Positions 1-12,848 of a stretch of DNA of 64,000 nucleotides are shown here, piece after piece; positions within the stretch are counted from its first letter, which is position 1, and every line of letters starts with the position of its first letter. Source of the stretch: Solenopsis invicta (taxonomy: Eukaryota > Arthropoda > Insecta > Hymenoptera > Formicidae); assembly GCF_016802725.1 (NCBI RefSeq), contig NC_052667.1, positions 24,388,346-24,452,345 of the forward strand, read 5' to 3'. The notes beneath the pieces are model-generated. The model did not search any database. It was not told where the DNA came from and saw nothing but the letters and a program-made list of their open reading frames with translations. The position numbers were made by a program, and so were the translations under genes.

Positions 1-100
1 TCTACCGGTATCATAAATTTAAGTTTCTTATATTGCATCATGCACATTATGATCTATTTAATAATAAACATTATATCGTCGTACGATTTGATTGATTTAC

Positions 101-3100
101 CTTGAGGATGTTGGGAAGAGTTAAATATTCTCGCCACGTGCCTTGGCCTCCGCCGGCCGCGGTAACTCCTCTGTTCTCTACAGCGACCTGAAGCACATTG
201 TTTGCAAAAATGCCAGTTCCGGCTGTAAGAGAATCACCCATCGCGGCGATAACATCGATATCACCTGGTCTTAATTTGTGCACTGACGTTGGCACTTTCG
301 GCGATCGGCCACCTGAAATTTATCGCTATTTGTAGCATTTCTCAGGCACATGATATTTAGTATTCTTATTATTCTTTAAATAACAATTTAAGTAATTAAA
401 CATCTTTGAACTATTTTTTCATGAAAACATCTATGTATTTGTAGTTCTTATGTGTTATTACTGATTGACTGATGTAAAACCACAGACGTTTAAAAATGTT
501 GTACTAATAATGAAATAGTTCGCTTGCTAATTATTAAAAAAAGTTACTGATGTAATTTTTATAATTTTATAATTTTTATTGAATATACTTTTTATGCGGG
601 TATATATATTTATATTAATTATAAAGGAACAAAATAATTTTAACCAGAGATCGTAAATAATTATTAATGAAAAAATAAAAAAAAAATAGGTGTCTATTAA
701 AATCATACCTGTCACATTGCAAGGGAATGGAACATCATCGGGAACGATTTTTTGCATTTTATTTGCTTTTCGAGCTATTTGCAAATACTTTTCTTCCGTT
801 CCTGTCCAACCTGCAGGATTAATAAATATGTTACAATTTACAAAGAAAATAACGTACATAATTATGTCATGAATTCTATAATAATAATAAAAAAAAAAAA
901 AAAAAATTTACTTTATAACTAAAATAAAAAGTAATATAAAATGTATTTTTACTATATTTTATTTAATTATTTAATTGCAATATAAAAATAAATATAATTA
1001 TTAAAAATGTATGTTTGTCTTTATAAAGTTCTTCAAACAAGCGAATTTTCAACTCTCCCAGTACACAGAACTTCAACGCTGCTATTTTCATCAGTTTTCA
1101 TCAGTTTTGACATTTCAATGAGACATAGAACATTATTTTAAAGAAAAGAATTTTTTTGAAAATTAAAATATTAGATTAAATATTAAAATATTAATTTATT
1201 ATAAATAGTTTTGTCCGGTGCTTGTTTGGCAAGTCATATGTTCAATTTTTAATACTCAATTTATAAAATAAAATTTACCTTATGAAAGAAATTTTATAAA
1301 TAGAGTTTGAATTTTAATGAGAGTTTTTCCATTCTAAGCGTCTCTTACGTAGTTGAGCGTAAGAAACAATGTTATTTAATCAACCATCTATTCTTACGCT
1401 ATGTGGTTTAATTTTGTGAATAAATGATAAGATCTATTTTATATTAAAGAATATTAATTTATTGTTTTATTCAATCAAACTCTGTTTTTAAAACTTTGTT
1501 TGGAAAACAATATTGTATTTTATTTGCTGCCAAATTAATCGGTAATTTAAAATTGATTGCAAAGTCATATTGAATAAAAAGTAATACATACTGTAAATAA
1601 ATAGAACGACAAAAGTAAAATGATAAAAATAGAAATTATATAACTATGCTCTTTTGATTCTATAACTTACAGTAATCTATGTACCATATTTAATTAAAAA
1701 ACTGTTTATCAAACTATAATTTAATAAAACTAGCTTTAATAAAATTAAGATTAAAAAGTAAATTTCCCTAATGCATTTTAAAGTCAGAGTATAATAATCT
1801 AAACTTCAGCTTGATATCGTAAAGACAAATTAAAAATTGAATTAATATAAGAAGCGAAAGACAAGCAAATATAAAATGTGTGTTGCGGAACGTGATTTGT
1901 CAATACATTAATTATTATTCATTTATAACATCTATTTGTTTGTGTTTAACATTTTTTACATTGATTTAATTTTTAATAGGAAATAGTTACCAAGTCAAAT
2001 GGAATACCATTGTTAAATAAAGTATAGAACAATACGATTTTAAATGTAATACAGTACGTGCATTGAATTATACCGGAGAACGATGAATTATGCAGAAGAG
2101 CAACTAAACAAAGTAGGAAGGAGTATCGCGTAAACGCGAGTTACATTCATTTACTGCGTTTACTGAAAAAAGAACTGGTTTCTTAGCCTCCGTGTACGTC
2201 ATAAAGACGTATATATTTTTTATTAAAATTAATTAGCAGAAAAAGAAGGCTAAGTTGATAAATAACCGCATAATTTATCATTCTAGTTGTCTACACTTAT
2301 AATAAAAGTAATTTCCGTAAGGACACTTGAAGAAATATCTGTGAAAAACACAAATAGAATCTGAAATTATTACTAGGATCTTATTTGTTACAACGCGCAA
2401 ATAATGTTTTTTATTTTTTAATTGTATCACAACATATCTTTACAGCATCGCAGAATTTTAAAAATTTATCTTATTTAATTGTTAAATATTTATAGTTTAA
2501 ACGAAATGATAGAATTTGATTATTTGAAACATTTTATTTATTCGTCAAAATTAAAATAATTACGTACTTTTTTTATTCATCCTTAATACGTAACGGTATA
2601 TTATTCGTATTTTTTTCCCGTTCGTGTGTTTCTTCGATTATCGTATATCTATATAGAAATGCGAGGTACCTTGCGGTAACACGCATGACTTCTTACATAG
2701 ATATTTGAGCTGATGTTGGTTATCAGTTAAAAGATCATGCATTTATAATGAAAAATGTATCCTTTTATATGAGTCAATAACAGTCACCTGTAATCTAGAA
2801 TTAAATTGCATTATATTATGCATCATTAAGCAAATAGTCATACTATATGTATCTACATATGAAATATGTGGAAGCAAGTAGAAAAACAAAAATCTTAAAA
2901 CTCAATGAGAGTATATTGGATAATCCACTTTTCATATCTTATTTTTATTACATGGTAAATATTTTTTTATTAATTTTGGAGTCTTCTTTCTTAGAAATTA
3001 ATTTATAATATATCAATTTTCTTTACATTATAAAACTATATTAAAGTAATCTTCATTAAAAAAATTTAAATTAAGATGAAAAAATTTCATAACTTATTTC

Positions 3101-4659
3101 ATTATATCGAAGATTTTTTCCTTTAATCGCACTTATGAATCGAAAATTTTTGGACTTTTGACTGGTTTTCGCTTTTGGAAAGATTGAATTTAAACTAATT
3201 AAACAATTAGTTAAAAAATATTATCTAAGAGAAATTAAACATTTTATATAGAAACTAATGTATAGATTTTAATTTATCATTCATTATGCTTATTATTCTT
3301 CGTTGAATACATTACTGTATTCTTAGAAACCAGGAAAGGTGCAAAATGGTACCAGCTATTAGTATCTGTTCGAAAATTTTTCAAGGCTTTATCGAACGAC
3401 CATAAATATTTACTAAGGTTGTACTCTAAATACGCTCTTTGCTTTTTGCTTTTTCATTTTCTCTATTGTCCTTTTGTCTCTTCATTATTTTATCGACAAT
3501 CATGGTTTTTGACACATGCTTTTTGTTTCTTTCGAAATTAATCAACTTTTATTTCATCAATTTCGATAAAACATTATGCAAAGAGGCATATCAAAAAATA
3601 AAAAGCACATTGTAGATTAATCTTTATCATACAGTTAATTAACATAAACTTAAATACATTAGCTCGTGGTAGCAGACAAAGAAAAATATATTAATGCAAT
3701 GTACTCCACTACACGAAAAGAACGATTTTGCTGAAGTATCTAAACAATTAGCTAAATGCAAAGTTTAAAATAATTTTAACCCGTCAAAATAATTATATTG
3801 GACTCTTCAAATTCGTAGAATGCCACAACTTTTTGCAGCTTTGCTCATTATGCACGAATATAATTAGTTTAATGATCCAACAAATTATTTTCAGATCTGT
3901 ATCCAGCTAAATTTTTAAATACTTCAGTGAAAATGTTTTTTTTGTTTATGAAAAAATTTTCTGGCAATTATATCTCGAAGAAAAATTGTTTTTCTGAACG
4001 GCAATAATGCCTAATTAATTATTAAGTTATTCAGACGACATCTTAACGTAACACATATTAGGTAACTGTTAAATTGTGACCTATTAAAAAAATAGTACGT
4101 GTATATGAGGATTTTTTAACGAGATTTTTTTATTGTTCAAAATTTATAACAATAAAAAAAGTTTTAAGAGGTTATGTACTTATATGTACAGATTTGCACA
4201 TGTTAATATTTTCTCATTTTGTTATTATTATAAATTGTTAAATGTCTGTACGTGTTCTTATGTATGAAATGGAAGTATGAAATGGAATTTTTAAAAAACA
4301 CTTAAATGTTAAGTTTCTTGCATCCTTACGTGAAAACAATACCAAGTCGCGAATTATGTTTGTGGTTTTAATTTTATATTGAAAAAGGAATCGCAAATTG
4401 TGCTTTTTGGAAAAAGATTTCACTGTAATAATGGTAACAGTTGCGCGTACCTTTTTAATGCAATCCGTGAAAAAAATGTAAGATTTTGAATCCTTTTTTG
4501 ATATTCATATCACTCATTAAACATACCGAAAGCATTGAAACTCCATTCTCGGAAGGCACGAAGTAACATTATATTAAAGGGTGTATCGAGGGCGGATTTC
4601 CTTTCCGATGCCAACACGAATATCTGCAGGATGTAGTAGAGTTGCCACCACTTCCACAT
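101..4659 (-). CDS. PLB1: Phospholipase B1-like GDSL lipase, 5' three exons (copy 1, cut by window edge)
   Basis: Exons 4659-4527, 810-709 and 312-101 match the first three exons of the complete gene at 23303-31542 in position, phase and splice sites. They encode the signal peptide, the PFPCN linker and the GDSLT nucleophile block; about 149 aa are seen. Exons 4-7 would lie to the left of the window. No stop or frameshift occurs in what is visible. Against copy 2, exon 2 is identical over its 33 whole codons and exon 3 differs at three of 70 residues, while exon 1 differs at about eight of 45. The gene sits in the left copy of a ~9-kb direct duplication. Whether the 3' half exists cannot be judged here. 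Confidence 0.82.
313..708. other. PLB1 copy 1 intron 2
   Basis: AT-rich intron with GT-AG ends, homologous to 26775-27403 but without the microsatellite. Nothing else seen. Confidence 0.7.
811..4526. other. PLB1 copy 1 intron 1
   Basis: 3.7-kb AT-rich intron, collinear with 27506-31409. A less AT-rich patch at about 2085-2150 is well kept in both copies. No element or RNA gene recognised. Confidence 0.65.
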
Positions 4660-7600
4660 TGTGCTCGAGTTGCGAAACCGATAATAAGCCACAATTTGAA
4701 ATCACCCCGACGGTGCCACGTTCACACTCGAAACGTGATATTTTGTAGCAAAGACGTGTTGCACCGTCGCGGAGATCGAGATATTCAATGTTCCATCACG
4801 GAGCAGAACCTACAAAGAAGGCTCGGATGCAGTGGAGGACCTTCATCGCATCGTCAGTCAGTCAATCGGAGGCAAGGTCATCCTGTTCTGCGTCACTGCA
4901 GAAACAATAAGATATAAATTGAAAGTGTTGGAAATTGTTAAAAATTGTCCTTCGATATTATTCGTACATTGAAAAAAGTTGTTTATTATTAAGTACTTAA
5001 ATATATTTATTTTAGTATATTTCCTACATTTAAATACTGGAACAAAAGTTTGTAGCGTTGTTTAAGTGAAATTGGAAGACAATATTTAGATATTTGTACA
5101 CAGATCTAGTTAATTATTAAAATATAATTTCTTTATAAGCTTACGAAATATTTTTGTTAATCAAAAAAATAATACTACAATAAATACTTACTTAATAATA
5201 AAAACTATTTTTGTTATACATAGTTGACATTTTGATTATTGGATATGATTCTTGGATTTTTTTAATAGTAGACTGTGGACATTTTTTCCGATTAGAGGGA
5301 GGGAAGGGTACCCAGTGAAATTATGAATTATAAAGTACAAATCTTTTTCTAGTTTAATTATCTGTAACTTTAATACTTTATTTTATACTTTAAGATGATG
5401 GAAAAAGCTGACAATGAATTGGGCTCAGTTATACTGTCATCGCGAGTATTGATCGGCAACCGAGTGCAACATTTTCCTGTTGAGTTTTAAAAAATTGATA
5501 TTTGCTTTTAAATTCAATCCTTGGGTTTCGTAGGTGTAGATTTTCACATCAAGCTAAATTTTAGGCGTGGATTACTCCACACATGAATCGCCGAATACCT
5601 GTTTAGTAATAATTATGCAATTATGTTAGAAGGCTATCATGTTAGAAGGCAATCAAATTAGATGATGTTACAATAACTGATAAGTGTCTTCTTTATGTAA
5701 AGCGCGGACGAGCAAAGTTAAAACGATTTGTTAGAAAAGAAAAAGTGATCTTTATGATCTTTATGATCTAGTATGAATTCAGTGTGCGAACTTACAAGAA
5801 AAAGAAAAATGTTAATTTATTTCATTTATCGGGATTTGCAATAAGTTTTTCAGCTTCCAAAATGCATCTTACATCAAATTATAGTAAGATCAAATTATAT
5901 TTTAATTATCCGTATACTTTTGATATCTGAACAAGATCAAAATGTGTACGTGAAATGGCGTGATTACTACGTCATAGTGATTAAACAATTATTAAATATT
6001 ATTATTTTTTACGTACGTACAATAAAATTACCTTCTTTTGTCTCATTGTCAGTTTACGACTCTACTATAAATTGCATCGCGATTTATTTGAATGTGCAAC
6101 GTGCATAGTGCATTAATAAAGTACATCAAATAAATTGCAAAATTCATTCTTTTTTTCGATAAAGTACGTTTACATAGGTATGCATATGCGCGCACATACA
6201 CATATTTGTACTTTGGAAATTACATCCTGAACACGGTACTTCTTAGGTCTTAGATGATTCATGCAAGAGAAAATAGCTAAGGTATTCATTGAAATTATTT
6301 GTGTTGTTTTTTAAGCTGATAAAGATAGAAACATGTTTAAAATTTTACAAAAATTAACTAAAAATTAATAAATAAAATCTTTACGCTTTTAACTTGGGGA
6401 TCTTGCAAGACACACGTCAGAGGAGAAAGGTGACAACATTGATGAAAGTTTTATTACATTCATTTTTTCAATGTCAGCAGAATCGTGATAACAATCTGAC
6501 AAAATATGTTTTTATTCCACAAGTTCCAATTAAAATAATAACACAATGTCACAAATAATTACAAAATGTCAGCGTTAAAATGCTCTTTGTCTAAATGATA
6601 TGTATATTAATAATATATACAATATTTTATAATTATGCGTATTTTATTGTTTGAACAAATGTCTCAAAATGTTAGAAAATATCAGATTGTTTATCTTTTT
6701 TAAGAAAAAAAAAAAAATGCATTAAGCGTTAATACTCATAGACTCGAATGCATCTGTTTATGGCAATGCTCAAGGTATTCAGCTTCTTGATTGTCGATGC
6801 AGTACAGACTACACACAGTTACATTCTGATGATGAGAAAAATATTGGCAAGATATATAACAAGCAATTTACATTCGTATAGTTATTCGTTTTTCATATAA
6901 GTTTTGCAATCTCTTGTCAGTTTATGTAAACTATTTTACATATTTTCCGCATTTCTGAACTGAACATTATCATACAATTGTATTACGTGTATGATAAAAA
7001 AAAGTAAGATTAACAAGATAAAAAATATTGTGGGAAGATGGAAAAAAACTAAATTCAACATGTCGTTGAAGGTTGGTTTGATCAAATGTAATTTAGACAA
7101 TTAATTTTGTCTACAATATTCCTGACGACTCATACTTTTAAAAAATTAATAATTTTATCTATGTTAAAAGAAAGTAATATATTAAATACTATGTATAATC
7201 GATTAAATGTAAATTATAAAAGGAAGAAAAAAGAATTTTGCTTCTTGCTCTAATAATAACCTGTTTTATTTATCATGCTGGCAACTCTGTTAATTGAGTT
7301 AATCGGAGTTGAAGTGATCCTAAATTACGAAATATAAACAATAAATTAAAATAAAATCTTTTTGGTTGAATTAAAATGAATAAAATAAAAAATAAACAGA
7401 AATAATTATTTAACACATTATGAAAAAATTAAAAATCACTAATATTTAATTAAACATTTAATTAATATTTAAAAATTCATAAATTTTTTAAAAAGTTATA
7501 AAATTATAAAACATTTTAGAAAACTCTAAATTTTGCAAAAAAGTTTTGAAAAATTATATGAACAATTTTTATAACCTTGGGGAAAACTTTTTTCATAATT

Positions 7601-7884
7601 TTCATGTGTACAATTCAGAATTTATAAGAATTTCCATATAATTTTATAACATTTTAAAAACTGTTTCCGATATGTGAACATTATATGTGAACCTTTGAAT
7701 ATTTTAAAATTTATATGTATAAAATATTCTACAAAAAGTAAAGAGATTTTTCCAATATTTTTAAATTAACAGTGTTCCAATTCGTATCAAAATTCTGAGA
7801 AAATTATGGTTTAGAGACTTCCATAGTACCATATTCTCTAAAAAAGTATTGAAAAGAAAGAAGTTTACGAGTTGTCTTGATGTC
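4660..7884. other. Upstream of PLB1 copy 1
   Basis: Collinear with 31543-34540. It presumably holds the PLB1 promoter close to 4660-4900, which is GC-richer. Short frames at 4642-4917 and 5920-6108 are not conserved as frames in copy 2. Confidence 0.5.
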
Positions 7885-7888
7885 TTAA

Positions 7889-8026
7889 GCCGGGAGCAAA
7901 CTTTTACACTTAACTCATAAGAGAATGAACCAATCAGAGTGTTTTATTTCTACCTTGAGGAGGGAAATAAAAGATTCTGATTAGTTTATTCTGTTATGCG
8001 TTATGCAAGAGTGTGTGCTCTCGGCT
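7889..8026. mobile_element. TTAA-flanked foldback MITE, 138 bp
   Basis: TTAA at 7885-7888 and 8027-8030 encloses arms starting GCCGGGAGCA and complementary TGCTCTCGGC, with ACCAATCAGA-type inner blocks pairing. Genes D and F lack it at the same intron position. Confidence 0.7.
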
Positions 8027-8132
8027 TTAATTCATTGTTAATGTCAACGTTTTGTGAACACTGCAGTTTAAGGCGAGAAGCAACCTGGTATTGAGTTACT
8101 TCTCTGAGAAAAATTTTCACCATAGTACTCAC

Positions 8133-8469
8133 TGTTTTGAGCATATACTTGACTTCCCGTAAAGCAACAACGATTCTAAAAAGAGCGATGGACATTATGA
8201 TAATTCCGACGACCACTAGAACGAAAATTGTAACATTTAACTGATCATTCTCCGCTTTTCGTATCCATAATGCATTATCAATCAGATTCCACGAAGTTAC
8301 AATTGTTACAAACATTCCACCAATTTAAAGCATAAATAAATAATAAATTTAAATGGGTATATTACTACGCAGACAAATTATATCTTTAGCAAAGTGAGGA
8401 ACTAGAACTTACGAGATTGAAATTTATAGCGATTAGGAAATATTACATGAAACATCTGCAACGGTCCAT
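8133..8469 (-). pseudogene. Tetraspanin G fragment (exons 1-2, broken)
   Basis: Exon 1 (8469-8413) begins ATG-GAC-CGT-TGC but the codon for the conserved Lys before Tyr is TAA, and one codon is missing. Exon 2 (8324-8133) is uninterrupted and encodes the small loop and TM2 (NDQLNVTIFVLVVVGIIIMS), with a good GTGAGT donor, but its acceptor is AA rather than AG. Exons 3-6 are absent. A TTAA-flanked foldback (7889-8026) sits just downstream in what was intron 2. It belongs to the left copy of the large duplication. Confidence 0.85.
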
Positions 8470-10120
8470 TTTCGTACCATATCTTATTCTCTCTTATCTG
8501 CAACATTGTATTAACAGAATAGCATAAATAAAAAATGCTAATAAAATAAACAATAAAATGCAACAATTTCAAAAACATGAAGGCGCGTAAATATTCATCA
8601 CATCTCCTTAATGATTATCGATGTTATAATTACTACTTCCTATAATAAAGTGAAAATAATACGTTTTTATAAATAACTTATAACTGGTAATACCGGTTCT
8701 TAGTTGCACCTTACAATTATTTACAACTATTACACAATTATCTAATGATCTTTAAAGACGTTAACGTAAAACTTGGCGGTAAATTTGCAATTATTTGCAT
8801 AATGAGCAAATTTCTTTGTTTATTAATCATCGTTGAGTTTGTCCTAAATATAAATTAAACTATCATATTAAATAATAAAGTTTCCATTGTTGTTTCCGTG
8901 TCTAGCTATTTTACAGATTGATATTATTTAACGAATGTAGACGTAAGTTAATTTATTTTCTTAAAATGCTTAGTGAAGAGGCTGAAACAAAAACGGAATT
9001 TTTGCAATTTTTGTTTTAAAAAGTACGTGCATTTATTTACATAAAAGGTTCTTTTTGATTGATCAAAAAATTAATATTTGACAAAGGCTTTATAATTTTT
9101 TATGTGAAAATATTAGTATGAGTTATAGCCGACTGTCTGGGAAGACATTTTTCCAAAAGAGCGTTGCGATGATCAATATTATTTGGAACCATTACTTGAA
9201 ATAACAAATTCAAAAAAGATTTAGTTAACATATGAGTTAGTTTAGTCTTTGATCAATTAATTTTCTGACAAATTGAAATCGGAACAAAATGGCAGTTGTT
9301 CAAAATTCAAATTTCGATTTTCAAAAGAATGTATATTTTTTGTTTATAAAAAAGTACTCATTAGAAAAAACTCTTTTGATTAAAGACTAGGTTTAAATGA
9401 TGTCTAAAAGAAGCGTGTAAAATTTTCAAGTGATCGGTGCATTGATTCTTGAGAAATCTTGGGCACTGATTGAAAATTAGTTTTGAAAGTAATTCGTTTA
9501 ATTTTAAGTGCAGTTTATACTAAATTAAAAAATTTATTTTTCAACTTACACAGAGTTTATTTCAGTTTCATATAAGATATCTTTTACTGAAATTGCTGCC
9601 TCTAAAATATTAATGTTATGTTGCTGACAAGATATACTTCTCTTCTAGTTGCTCTCTTGTGCGCGATGGTCAGATATTTTATTAAGCCTCAAAACTTTTG
9701 AGCATTGTTTAATTCTATTCCTAGTACCGCTATTAAAAGCAGTAAATCGTCGATTTATTTTGTATGAATGTCCAATAATAGGGCTCAAAGAAATGTATTA
9801 ATGCTTGCAGTTATCACACAACTTTTAATGCACTTTGAAATTTCACATTTTTATTATATTGCACTTTACAAAATTTGAAATTGCAGCAAAAACGTCAAAG
9901 TTTAAAATTCTGTATTATATAGTATCGCCTTATGATACAATAATTTTTTTTTGCATCTTTATTTTTTCGCAGATGCACTAAAATTAATTTTGTCGTATTC
10001 CACCGTATTTTTCGAATTAAAAATATTTCTCCTTGTTCTCAATGAACAATTTTTTGGAAACGAAATTGAGTGCTAATGAGAAACATTATATAAAAAAATT
10101 TTAGTTGAACGAAAGAATAT

Positions 10121-10350
10121 AGGTAGGGGAACCCGGAGAATAACGGGCATAGTTATTTTAAACTAGTTTTAAACATATTAAAAGTAAATAAATTACATTG
10201 ATTTTTTATGAAAATATTCTTTAGAATATTCATTTAAAAAAAAACAAGTTTTATTGCAAAAGAATAGATTAAAAGAACGAAATTATTGTTTTATTAAAAA
10301 CTTGCAAAATTCTATTATGCCCCGTTATCCGGGATATAATAGGTACCTTA
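10121..10350. mobile_element. MITE-like inverted repeat
   Basis: The left arm contains CCCGGAGAATAACGGGCATA and the right arm, inverted, CCCGGATAACGGGGCATA; about 230 bp overall, no frame. Confidence 0.55.
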
Positions 10351-11737
10351 TAAAACGTGCTTATTTTTTAAAAATAATGTTCAAAATTTCTTAAAAGTAA
10401 TTTAAAACACTTAACATAAGTACAAATATATTATTGGATTTTCAATTAATAATAATTGTTTATTAATAATACTTTTCCCCAATACATTATATTACTGTTA
10501 TTAAAATTACATTTGTGTACCATCTATGATCATATTTCTAATAAAATTTAACACAAAACATAACGTATGTATTTACACATTGTACAGAAAACGTATGAAA
10601 ACAAATATGTTACATCCGGAGGATTTCCCTTTTCGCATATATGAAATAAGCGAGGAAATTGTCCTTAAAATTTATAACACTCAATCATCAAATCACCAAA
10701 GGCTCCCTTGATTTTCCTCTTTACAATAACGCCGTTCCTTGTTTATTATAAGAAAAAAAATCGAAAGATATCATACTCAAATATCGCGTCCGGAGCAATA
10801 AGTCGGCTAAATAGAAGCACAAAGAGAAAATCGTGCGATGACGAAATTACGAGCAATATTTGCTCACCCTAACATAGTAATTCATAAGAACGAACAAAGC
10901 CGGAACGGAAAGGAAAAACAGAAATGATATTTAAGTCTGGCGACAGCGAACGACAACATTGAGTTGCGACGCCGGACGGAAACTATAAAACTGTAAAATC
11001 TATAACTTCGGTTTTGTTCGTTCAAACGCATGTTTCATCACGAACCGAAAGATAATTTATATGAAAAATGAATCCTAAATAAACGGACGCGGTAATATAA
11101 GAAATCGGCATCGATCGTTCCAGAGAGAGGGAAATCGTAGATAACAAATCCCTTAAGCGATTGGACGACCGTCCGTTCCTCTAAAAATTAAGAAAAACCA
11201 GAAGAAGATGGAAAATTAGCCAACGAGAGATTATCCGAAAAGATGATTGGTAGTTAGCGTTGGTGAAATATCCAACGAGCAAACTTTCCAAAATTTCAAC
11301 AGCAAATAATTTATGAAGGATTAGAAAAATCTCAAAAAGTTTCATCCAATCAAATATCCATCTCACCCACTTGATTGTCTCCACGTCCTTTCCTAAGCTC
11401 TATAACATGTACAACTTTCTGACGGTTCGTCTTCATTATCATTACCATTTTTCAAGATTCAAGATCCAAGATTCTTATTCTTAGTTTTAGTCTAGAGCCA
11501 AAGCTGTGCGCGTCATTGTAAAATCGTTTTGAACTTAGAATCTGTGCGCGAGATGCAGACTGTTTAGTTTCAAGATCGTTCTCCATCAACAATTTCCAAA
11601 GATCAGAAAACGTCACTTCTCTGCTACCATAAGTTTTTCACTTTTTTTCGGTTTTTATTCAATTTTCTATTCAACTCACTAGAAATCATTCGCTAATAAG
11701 CAATCACAGCCGTTCATGTCCCAACTCCTTGCTCCCA

Positions 11738-11772
11738 ATAATATTACTATTATTATTATTATTATTATTATT
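11738..11772. repeat. ATT trinucleotide microsatellite
   Basis: About eleven ATT units with one ACT interruption. Confidence 0.9.
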
Positions 11773-12848
11773 GGTATTAAAATTTTCTTTTTGGATTAAT
11801 ACAGCAATTTCCTTTTAAAACTCCCATGTAAATATAAATGTTTTATTTTCATTCTTAAATCTTAAGTTCTAATTTTGGTTTAATGTAAGCTTTATATAAG
11901 CTCTTTTATATAAGCTCGTCTTAACAGTTACCAACTTTACTGCCTTCTGTCACAGTGACCACGGCGCATAGTACTACGGTGCATCTATGCACCATTTTGC
12001 TCCGCGTTCTAGTGCCCCATGTTATGCCTTAAAGTGAATAAATTTACTTTCATAATATAAAATATTACAAATAATAGACATTTGCATAAATATTTTATGA
12101 AAGTGACAAGAAAAGATCATTTAATAACATAAATGTATAATATTTACGATAATAAAAAATAGAATTTTATTACTGTTTACCTTACGTAAATATACTTAAA
12201 AATTCTAACTCAGTTGCAGAGAGCATAAATATATTAAATAATTTCTAACAATTTTAAGCTAAATAATGAATAATTGAAAATAAAGCAATAAAATTCTTCC
12301 TTCTTTCTATAATGGCTATAGCATTCAAATTTATAATTCTTTGATGGTTCGCAGCTGTCATATTATAGTAATATTTAATATTAAATTTTCTCCGTGAATA
12401 AGTAATAACATTCGAAATAATTAATAAAGTACTTAATTTGCATTAATCTTTCAAGAAAATATGAAAAACCCACTTTACTCCATAATGTTAATTCGCACGC
12501 AATCATTCATTACCGAAACTAGATTAAGTTTCTACAACATTTTTTGTTATTTAGAAAAATAATAGAAAAACAATAACTGCACTCACTTTCCTTTGTTGCA
12601 CACTTAAAAAGCTTGCTTAAATTACGAGTATTATGAACACGAGAAAAGCTTTATAAAAATAACTTTTAAGATCGGTCTCGTACAGCAACAAAATGTTTGT
12701 ACACAAACTCCAATGGCTAATTAAAACATGAGCTATCATGATAAACAACAGATGACAGTTTTTCGTTTTGCTCTAAACTCACTACTACATAGAAATTTTG
12801 ACGGTGTTTGCCCACTTTAGCCCACGTTCCACTTTATCCCATATCATC

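Larger units (their letters stand above)
1..8965. repeat. Large direct duplication, copy 1
   Basis: Collinear with 26451-35160 in exons, introns and intergenic DNA. It contains PLB1 copy 1 exons 1-3 and tetraspanin fragment G. The left limit is unknown because homology already exists at base 1. The right end is near CTTAAAATGC at 8962. Confidence 0.9.
8470..12848. other. Intergenic between tetraspanins G and F
   Basis: 8470-9560 is homologous to the F upstream flank (14113-15420). 10730-11600 is less AT-rich, with no recognisable frame. An inverted repeat (10121-10350) and an ATT microsatellite are listed separately. Confidence 0.5.

Noticed and set aside
8001..8315. Tetraspanin G exon 2 as a stand-alone small membrane protein
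   Set aside because: It is an exon with a lost acceptor, and the continuation past 8133 is intron and MITE sequence.
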